Below, piece by piece: positions 1 through 5,811 of a stretch of DNA of 9,402 bases; positions within the stretch are counted from its first letter, which is position 1; the number at the start of each line of letters is the position of its first letter. This DNA comes from JBKBMT01 sp046295655 (lineage in GTDB: Bacteria; Pseudomonadota; Alphaproteobacteria; Rhodobacterales; Rhodobacteraceae), in assembly GCA_046295655.1 (NCBI GenBank), contig JBKBMT010000087.1:1-9402 (forward strand). The letters run 5' to 3'. Both the position numbers and the translations under genes were made by a program. Below the pieces are notes generated by a model. That model ran no database searches, was not told the DNA's origin, and was given only the letters and a program-made list of their open reading frames with translations.

Positions 1-3000
1 GGTGGTGGCGCGCACAGCGACGACAGCGCTGCGCAGAGGCGGCGCACGCACCTGCTTTCTGGCCGCCTCGCGCCGCTCGCTGGCCTCCGTGTGCCGCGCA
101 TGCAGCGCCGGCAGCGACTGCCGCTGCCGACCTATCCGTTCCAGCGTCAGACCTATTTCATCGCCCCCGGACGCAGCGGTTCCTCGGTCGCGGAGCAGCG
201 ACAAGAACCCGCGCGCACCGACGATCTGGCGGCCTGGGGCTGGCGGCCGTACTGGCGGGCCCGCGCGGTCGAGGCCGAGGCCGACCGCCCCGAGGATCTG
301 CCCGCCTGCACATGGCTGGTCTTTGCCGACCGTGTGGGGCTTGCCGACCCCGCAGTGGCCCGCCTGCGCGCCGGCGGTCACCGGGTGATCGAGGTCCGGG
401 CAGGCGATGCCTTCCTGCGGAGCGGCGAGGACGCCTATGTCATCGCCCCCGAGCGCGGCCGCGGCGACTATGACCGGCTGGTCCGCGAGCTGTCGTCCCG
501 CGGCCTTGCACCGGTCCGGATCGCGCATTTCTGGCTGGTGACCGAAGGCGAGGAGTTCCGGCCCGGATCCTCGTTCTTCCACCGAAACCAGGAACAGGGC
601 TTCTGGAGCCTGCTGTTCCTCGCCCAGGCCATCGCCGAAGAGAACCTGCCGCGGCCGATCCACCTGACGATGGTCACAACCGGCGCGCAGCAGGTCCGCG
701 ACGAGGCCCTGCCCGAGCCCGAGAAGGCGACCGCCGCGGGGCCGTTGCGCGTCATGCCGCGCGAGTTTCCGGGGCTCACCTGCGCGTCGCTGGATGTGGT
801 CCTGCCCGGCGGCCGCGGTCACGCGCGGCGTGCGGCGCTGTCGGCATTGGCCGACCGGGTGATCGAGGATCTGATCGCCGATCCCGGCAACCGCGTCGCG
901 GCCCTTCGCGGCGAGCGCCGGTTCGAGCTTGGCTGGCGGTCCCAGACCCTGCCCGAACCGGTGCCACCGCTGCCGCCAGGTTCTGTCTGGATGCTGACGG
1001 GCGGTTTCGGCGGGATCGGGATGACCGTAGCCGAACGACTGGCCCGGCAGGGCGACGCGCGTCTGGTGCTGTTCGCCCGCCGGCCGCTCCCCGACCGGTC
1101 GCGCTGGCCGCTGCTCCTGCGGCAGTCCGCCCCGGGCGACCCCATCGCAGAACGGATCCGCGCCGTCGAGCGGCTCGAGGCGCTGGGGGCCGAGGTCATG
1201 GTGCTCGCCGGTGATGTCTGCAACGTCGAGGAGGTCGAGGCCGCGCGCGACGCCGCGCTTGCCCGGTTCGGACGGATCGACGGGCTGATCCATGCCGCCG
1301 GGGTGGTGGATGACGCGCCGATCCTTGCGAAGGATCCGGGTGTGGTTGAAGAGGTCTTCGCCCCCAAGATCCACGGAACCAGGGTTCTGTGGCAGGCGCT
1401 TTCCGGTGCAGGGCTCAGGCGAATGGTGCTTTTCTCGTCGACATCGACCGCGATCGCGCCCGCCGGCCAGGTCGATTACGTCGCCGCGAACGAGTTCCTG
1501 AACGCCTTCGCCCGCTCGCACGATGGTCACGGCGTAAAGGTGACGGCGGTCAACTGGGGGATCTGGGCGGATACCGGCATGGCGGCCGAGGCTCTGGGCG
1601 CCCGGTCGTGGCCGGCGGCACCGGTCGAGCCGGTGGCGCGGCCGCTGCTCGATTCGGCAAGCTTCGATGCGCGGGGCAACCGGTTGTTCGCCGCGCGCTG
1701 GACAACGGCGCGGTGGGTGCTCGACGAACACCGCACCCGCGACGGAACCGCCCTGTTGCCAGGAACCGGCTATCTCGAACTGGCTGCCGAAGCCCTGGCC
1801 GCCCACGGCGAGGCCGCCGCCTTCGAGGTGGAAGAGCTGTATTTCTTCCGCCCCCTGACCGTGGCGGACGGCACAACCCGGGATATCCGCGTCCGTCTGA
1901 CGCGCGATGAGGGCGGCTATGGTTTCGAAGTCCAGGGGGCCTTGGCGATCGACGGGCGCATCGGCTGGGAAACGACGGCGCAGGGCCGCCTGCGCTTCGG
2001 GCTTGCGCCGCCCGACAGGCTGGACCTGCGTCAGATCCGCACCCGTTGCACCGCGGCGCGGCACGCGGATCCGGCCGGATTGCGCAGCGCACAGGAGGAC
2101 CACCTGCGCTTCGGGCCCAGATGGCGGGTGTTGCGCCGCATGGCACTCGGCGATGGCGAGGGCGTGGCCGAGCTTGCACTCGATCCCGGCATCGCCGGGG
2201 CGGACAGCGATTTCCTGCTGCACCCCGCGCTCCTGGACATTGCGACAGGCTGGGCCATGGCACTTATCCCCGGCTGGACAGCCGCCCATCTCTGGGTGCC
2301 GGTGTCCTATGGCCGGGTGAGGGTGCACCGCAGGCTGCCCGACCGGGTGACAAGCTGGGTTCGGGGTCATCCCGACAATGCCGCCGACGCGCCGTTCGCC
2401 CGGTTCGACATCGTTCTGGCCGATGCCGACGGCGAGGTCTGTCTGGAAGCCGCGGCCTTCACCGTCCGGCGCATGGAGGTCGGTCTGGACCTCACGGCGC
2501 CGGCCGATCCGCGCGCCGTGCAGTTCGACGCGCCGGAAGCCGGGACGCGGCCTGCTGGTCCGGCTGAGGACCGGCTGCGGCACAATCTGTCCCAGGGAAT
2601 CCGGGCCAGCGAAGGCGCCGAGGCGCTCGATCGCGCATTGGCCACGGGGCTTGCGCAGGTGGTGGTGTCGTCGATGCCGCTGCCCGCCCTGATCGCCCAG
2701 GCCGATGGCGCGGTCCTTGCCGAACCGGCCGCGAGCCAGAGCTTCGAGCGCCCGGATCTCGACAGCGCCTATTTGGCTCCGCGCACCGACATCGAACGCA
2801 CACTGGTGGGGTTCTGGCAGGATCTGCTTGGCGTTGCGCAGGTCGGGGTCGAGGACAGCTTCTTCGATCTGGGCGGCCATTCCCTGATCGCCGTTCGGCT
2901 GTTCGCCAGGATCCGGCGGCATTACGCTGTGGACTTACCCATCTCGGTCCTTTTCGAGGCTCCGACGATCGCGGCCTGCGCCCGGCTGATCGAGGAACGG

Positions 3001-3900
3001 ATCGGCCCGAAGGCCGGAACCGACGGGGCGGCACCCGCCGCGCCGGTGAGGCGTTTCGCCCATCTTGTCGCGATGCATCAGGGCGAGGGCGGTCCGCGGA
3101 CACCCTTCTTCCTGGTCGCAGGGATGTTCGGCAATGTCATGAACCTGCGGCATCTGGCCCAGCTGCTGGGCGGAGACCGGCCGTTCTACGGGCTTCAGGC
3201 GCGCGGACTCCTGGGCGATGCCGAGCCGCATCGCAGCTTTCCCGAAGCGGCGGCCGACTACATTGCCGAGATGCGGCAGGTGCATTCCGGCGGCCCGTGG
3301 CTCTTGGGCGGGTTCTCGGGCGGCGGGATCACGGCATGGGAGATGGCACAGCAGCTTTCCGCGGCGGGAGAACGGGTTGCGGCGCTGGTGCTGCTCGACA
3401 CGCCGCTGCCGGTGCGGCCCGGTCTTTCCCCGACGGACAAGGCGCTGGTCAAGCTTGCCGAGTTCCGCCGGAAGGGGCCGGTGTATCTGGCTGAATGGCT
3501 GCGGGCCCGGCGCGATTGGCACCGGCTGCAACAGGAACTTCGCAACCGTCCGCCAGAGGTCGAGGGCAGCTTCCACGACACCGAAATCGAGGCCGCGTTC
3601 CGCGCGGCGCTGCCCGGTTACGCCCTGCGAGCCTGGACGGGCCGCGTGGTTCTGTTCCGGCCGCCGCTGGACCGGCACTGGCAGGTCACCGGCGGGCGCT
3701 GGATCAACCGGGCGAAGGAGTTCGTTCTGCCGGACAACGGCTGGACACCCTTTGCCCCGTCGCTGGAAGTGATCGAGGTGCCGGGCGATCACGACTCGAT
3801 GGTGCTGGAACCGAATGTGCGCGTGCTGGCGCGCCGGCTGCGGACCGTGATCGCAGCGGCCGAGGCAGAGGTGCAGCCGGTCGCCCGGGCAGCGGAATAG
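1..3900 (+). CDS. Type I polyketide synthase, C-terminal part (KR-DH-carrier-TE), 5' end outside window
   Basis: This is the last module of a modular type I PKS, open at the left edge in frame 1 and ending at TAG 3898-3900. Just inside the edge is the post-acyltransferase linker signature LPLPTYPFQRQ (about 118-150), so ketosynthase and acyltransferase should lie immediately upstream. Domains in order: ketoreductase (structural half about 235-930, catalytic half about 985-1600), dehydratase-like domain (about 1620-2490), a linker (about 2580-2710) resembling the segment that ends many PKS modules, carrier (about 2779-3000) and thioesterase (about 3060-3870). It would extend a chain by one malonyl-type unit, reduce the beta-keto group, possibly dehydrate, and release the product. 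The ATG at 91 lies inside the linker and is not the real start. The carrier and TE have all key residues; the DH motifs are atypical. The glycosyltransferase follows 4 bases later, so the genes are probably co-transcribed. Confidence is high on family, low on final product. Confidence 0.95.
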   Translation, partial: GGGAHSDDSAAQRRRTHLLSGRLAPLAGLRVPRMQRRQRLPLPTYPFQRQTYFIAPGRSGSSVAEQRQEPARTDDLAAWGWRPYWRARAVEAEADRPEDLPACTWLVFADRVGLADPAVARLRAGGHRVIEVRAGDAFLRSGEDAYVIAPERGRGDYDRLVRELSSRGLAPVRIAHFWLVTEGEEFRPGSSFFHRNQEQGFWSLLFLAQAIAEENLPRPIHLTMVTTGAQQVRDEALPEPEKATAAGPLRVMPREFPGLTCASLDVVLPGGRGHARRAALSALADRVIEDLIADPGNRVAALRGERRFELGWRSQTLPEPVPPLPPGSVWMLTGGFGGIGMTVAERLARQGDARLVLFARRPLPDRSRWPLLLRQSAPGDPIAERIRAVERLEALGAEVMVLAGDVCNVEEVEAARDAALARFGRIDGLIHAAGVVDDAPILAKDPGVVEEVFAPKIHGTRVLWQALSGAGLRRMVLFSSTSTAIAPAGQVDYVAANEFLNAFARSHDGHGVKVTAVNWGIWADTGMAAEALGARSWPAAPVEPVARPLLDSASFDARGNRLFAARWTTARWVLDEHRTRDGTALLPGTGYLELAAEALAAHGEAAAFEVEELYFFRPLTVADGTTRDIRVRLTRDEGGYGFEVQGALAIDGRIGWETTAQGRLRFGLAPPDRLDLRQIRTRCTAARHADPAGLRSAQEDHLRFGPRWRVLRRMALGDGEGVAELALDPGIAGADSDFLLHPALLDIATGWAMALIPGWTAAHLWVPVSYGRVRVHRRLPDRVTSWVRGHPDNAADAPFARFDIVLADADGEVCLEAAAFTVRRMEVGLDLTAPADPRAVQFDAPEAGTRPAGPAEDRLRHNLSQGIRASEGAEALDRALATGLAQVVVSSMPLPALIAQADGAVLAEPAASQSFERPDLDSAYLAPRTDIERTLVGFWQDLLGVAQVGVEDSFFDLGGHSLIAVRLFARIRRHYAVDLPISVLFEAPTIAACARLIEERIGPKAGTDGAAPAAPVRRFAHLVAMHQGEGGPRTPFFLVAGMFGNVMNLRHLAQLLGGDRPFYGLQARGLLGDAEPHRSFPEAAADYIAEMRQVHSGGPWLLGGFSGGGITAWEMAQQLSAAGERVAALVLLDTPLPVRPGLSPTDKALVKLAEFRRKGPVYLAEWLRARRDWHRLQQELRNRPPEVEGSFHDTEIEAAFRAALPGYALRAWTGRVVLFRPPLDRHWQVTGGRWINRAKEFVLPDNGWTPFAPSLEVIEVPGDHDSMVLEPNVRVLARRLRTVIAAAEAEVQPVARAAE
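235..1605 (+). other. Ketoreductase domain (structural + catalytic subdomains)
   Basis: The NADPH-dependent ketoreductase directly follows the AT linker. The first half (about 235-930), starting near WGWRPYWRAR, matches the catalytically silent structural subdomain. The catalytic Rossmann half shows TGGFGGIG at 997-1020 for nucleotide binding. The active-site residues are Lys at 1366-1368 (in APKIHG), Ser at 1438-1440 (second Ser of LFSS), Tyr at 1477-1479 and Asn at 1489-1491 (in YVAANEF); the Ser-to-Tyr spacing of 13 residues is canonical. At the fingerprint loop it has Val-Asp-Asp after HAAGV (1306-1314). The second Asp matches B-type ketoreductases (LDD), which predicts a D-configured hydroxyl. 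All catalytic residues are present, so the domain should be active. Confidence 0.9.
1621..2490 (+). other. Dehydratase-like double-hotdog domain with atypical active-site motifs
   Basis: The domain lies after the ketoreductase, whereas cis-AT modules normally have DH before KR. The first hotdog carries His 1732-1734 in HRTRDGTALLPGTGYLELA. This is the HxxxGxxxxP motif with one extra residue between His and Gly, followed by the usual PGTGYLEL. The second hotdog has the conserved HPALLD segment (2221-2238) with the candidate catalytic Asp at 2236-2238. The residue four after that Asp is Gly rather than the Gln or His typical of active dehydratases. The fold assignment is secure from the paired motifs. 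Activity is uncertain: I recall similar EHRxxxG forms in other bacterial PKS proteins, so it may be a functional subfamily rather than a decayed domain. Confidence 0.8.
2779..3000 (+). other. Carrier domain of the PKS module (peptidyl-carrier-like)
   Basis: A 4'-phosphopantetheine carrier: the sequence DSFFDLGGHSLIAVRL (2857-2904) places the phosphopantetheinylated Ser at 2881-2883. The LGGHSL core, with FFDLGG before it, is the form typical of NRPS peptidyl carriers; PKS acyl carriers usually read LGxDSL. It sits between the DH-side linker and the thioesterase, so it presents the finished chain for release. Confidence 0.93.
3060..3870 (+). other. Type I thioesterase domain (alpha/beta hydrolase)
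   Basis: C-terminal release domain of the PKS. The nucleophile Ser is at 3316-3318 in GGFSGGG (GxSxG), the acid Asp at 3397-3399 in LVLLDTPLP, and the His at 3790-3792 in PGDHDSMV. The segment near 3106-3140 (FFLVAGMFGN) fits the oxyanion-hole strand. With a full triad it should hydrolyse or cyclise the carrier-bound chain. This marks the protein as the probable last step of an assembly line, even though its gene precedes the NRPS gene here. Confidence 0.92.
3894..3897 (+). promoter_or_regulatory. Probable weak ribosome binding site of the glycosyltransferase gene
   Basis: GGAA lies 7 bases before the ATG at 3905, inside the last codons of the PKS gene. A second purine run, AGGG at 3899-3902, is too close to the start to be ideal. 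With only 4 bases between the genes, translation is probably coupled to the PKS. Confidence 0.45.
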
Positions 3901-3904
3901 GGCG

Positions 3905-4915
3905 ATGTCCAGTGTTCTGACCCTCATCCTGAACTGGCGCACGCCCGACATGACGCTGCGTGCGGCGGCGGCGGCCGTCGCCGCCATGGACGGGCTGGAG
4001 GGCGCGATCACGCTGATCGACAACGACAGCGGCGACGGATCCGAGGCACGGTTGCGGACCGAGGTCGCCGCCCGCGGCTGGGACCGGGTCCGGGTGATCC
4101 AGTCCGGGCGCAACGGCGGGTTCGGGGCCGGCAACAACGCCGGCATCCGCGCCGGGCTGCCCGACGGCACCGCGCCCGACTATGTCTATGTCCTGAACTC
4201 CGACGCCTTCCCCGCGCCCGACGCCATCCGCCGTCTGCGCGACCATCTGGACGCCAACCCCGATGTCGGCCTTGCCGGCAGCCATATCCGGGGCGAGGAC
4301 GATACGCCGCATGTCACCTGTTTCCGCTTCCCCTCGGTCTGGTCCGAACTCGAGTCCTCTGCCCGGACGGGTCCGGTGTCGCGCCTCCTGTCCCGGAGCC
4401 GGGTCACGATGCAGATCCCCGAGGAGGGCACGATGCGCGTGGACTGGCTCGCCGGTGCCAGCCTGATGATGCGGCGGCGGATGCTCGACCAGATCGGCCT
4501 CTTTGACGAGGGATATTTCCTCTACTACGAAGAGACCGACCTGTGCCTGCGGGCCGCACGCGCCGGCTGGCCAGCGGATTACCTGCGCGAAAGCGAGGTG
4601 GTCCATATCGGCTCTGCCTCGACCGGGATGGGGCAGTGGCCGCGCGTGCCCGGCTACTGGTTCGACAGCCGCCGCCGGTATTTCGTCAAGAACCACGGGC
4701 GGATGGTCTTTGTTGCCGCGACCGCGGCCCATCTCGCGGGCGGGCTGTTGCACCGTCTGCGGTGTCTGCTCGGGCGGCGTTCCCCGGCCGATCCGCCGCA
4801 TTTCCTGCGCGATCTTCTCCGGCACGCAGTTCGCGGCGGGCTTCGCCCCGAGCTGCCTGCCCATACCGCAGCGGCGGGCCACCCGGCGCCGCGTCCCGTT
4901 CGGAGTGAAACATGA
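3905..4915 (+). CDS. Glycosyltransferase family 2 (rhamnosyltransferase-like)
   Basis: A 336-residue GT-A fold sugar transferase that moves a sugar from a nucleotide donor to an acceptor. The N-terminal Rossmann-like start (VLTLILNWRTP, then LIDNDSGDG at about residues 37-45) is typical. NGGFGAGNNAG at 70-80 matches the donor-binding segment, and LNSD at 97-100 stands at the DxD metal-binding position, usually LNPD or similar in this subfamily. GYFLYYEETDLCLRA at about 203-217 holds the acidic catalytic region, followed by VVHIGSAST with a conserved His at 234. Residues about 267-290 form a hydrophobic to basic stretch that may rest on the membrane. It lies between the PKS and NRPS genes, 4 bases after the first and overlapping the second by ATGA, so it most likely glycosylates the cluster product. 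The donor sugar cannot be read from sequence; a cell-surface polysaccharide role is less likely given the context. Confidence 0.93.
   Translation: MSSVLTLILNWRTPDMTLRAAAAAVAAMDGLEGAITLIDNDSGDGSEARLRTEVAARGWDRVRVIQSGRNGGFGAGNNAGIRAGLPDGTAPDYVYVLNSDAFPAPDAIRRLRDHLDANPDVGLAGSHIRGEDDTPHVTCFRFPSVWSELESSARTGPVSRLLSRSRVTMQIPEEGTMRVDWLAGASLMMRRRMLDQIGLFDEGYFLYYEETDLCLRAARAGWPADYLRESEVVHIGSASTGMGQWPRVPGYWFDSRRRYFVKNHGRMVFVAATAAHLAGGLLHRLRCLLGRRSPADPPHFLRDLLRHAVRGGLRPELPAHTAAAGHPAPRPVRSET
4902..4905 (+). promoter_or_regulatory. Ribosome binding site of the NRPS gene
   Basis: GGAG lies 6 bases before the ATG at 4912, well placed and stronger than the site before the glycosyltransferase. It supports 4912 as the start. 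The start overlaps the preceding stop as ATGA (4912-4915), a pattern typical of translational coupling. Confidence 0.7.
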
Positions 4916-5811
4916 CGAGTTCCGCGCTTTTCGTTGGCGACGAATCGCTGCTTGTCCAATGCGCGCAGCACTGGCTGGACCGGGGCAATGCCGTTGCGGC
5001 GGTCGCAACCCAGAACCCCGAGATCGCCCGCTGGGCCGAAGGTGCGGGTCTGACGGTTCTTGCTGCCGGGGCGGAACTTCGGCGGGCTGTGGCCGGTCAG
5101 GGCTTCGACTGGCTCCTCTCCATAGCCAACCTGTCGGTCCTGCCGTCCGAAGTGCTGGCGCAGGCGCGCAAGGGCGCGGTCAACTTCCACGACGGGCCGC
5201 TGCCGCGGCACGCGGGGCTCAACGCACCGGTGTGGGCAATTCTCGAGGGCGAGACCGAACACGGCATCTCCTGGCACCTGATCGAGGGCGGGATCGACGA
5301 GGGCGGCGTGCTTGTGGCGCGGCGTTTTCCGATCGCCCCCGACGAAACCGCCCTGACCCTCAACACCCGGTGCTACGAGGCGGCAATCGAGAGCTTTCCC
5401 GAACTGGCCCAGGCGCTGGAACACGGCACGCCGATCAGCGTTCCACAGGATCTGTCGCGTCGCACCCTGCATCGCAGGGACGACCGGCCCGCCGCGGCCG
5501 CGCGGCAGGACGTAGCCAGACCTGCGGCCGAGCTGTGGCGCATGGTACGGGCCCTCGATCACGGCAACTATGTCAATCCTTTGGCGCTGCCGAAGATCGA
5601 GGCCGGCGGGCGTGTGCTGGTCGTCGGGGCGGCGGAGCCCTGCTCAGGTTCGGCCGAGCCGGGCCTCGTCCTGTCGGTTGACGAGGCGGGGTTGACGGTT
5701 GCCTGTGCGGAGGGTGCGATCACCCTGCGCGGGCTGCGGACGATGGACGGAGCCGCCGTCTGCCAGCGCACCGTCGCTGCGGTCGGGGACCGGCTGGTCC
5801 TGCCGACTGCC
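4912..5811 (+). other. Formyltransferase domain (methionyl-tRNA formyltransferase-like)
   Basis: The N-terminal half (residues 1-170) is the folate-dependent formyl transfer domain. It has Asn91 and His93 in VNFHDGPLPRHAGLN and Asp129 in EGGIDEGGVLV; the His-to-Asp spacing of 36 equals that of E. coli Fmt (His108, Asp144). All three catalytic residues are kept. Residues about 204-300 resemble the C-terminal OB-like domain of the family, with NPLALPKIEAGGRVL and the later EGAITLRGLR segment. In NRPS proteins such a domain formylates the amine of the first amino acid using 10-formyltetrahydrofolate. Here the likely acceptor is the glycyl group on the carrier, but acceptor identity is inference. 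Confidence 0.9.

Noticed and set aside
91..93. ATG at 91 as the start of the first gene
   Set aside because: Frame 1 is open to the left edge, and the ATG lies inside the conserved post-acyltransferase linker just before LPLPTYPFQRQ, so the protein must begin upstream.
1..125. Possible frameshift in the post-AT linker, which looks slightly short before LPLPTYPF
   Set aside because: Frame 1 still gives a plausible linker (DDSAA, then GRLAPLAGLRV), and neither of the other frames reads better. The linker is variable in length.
2..388. Frame 2 reading frame at the left edge
   Set aside because: Arg/Ser/Pro-rich shadow of the PKS linker with no motif.
2935..5008. Two overlapping long minus-strand frames (2935-4170 and 3704-5008)
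   Set aside because: They are antisense to the thioesterase, glycosyltransferase and start of the formyltransferase, which are all well supported. Neither shows a family motif.
4503..5681. Frame 3 reading frame crossing the glycosyltransferase/NRPS junction
   Set aside because: It overlaps two well-supported genes in another frame and its translation is low-complexity Arg/Gly/Ala.
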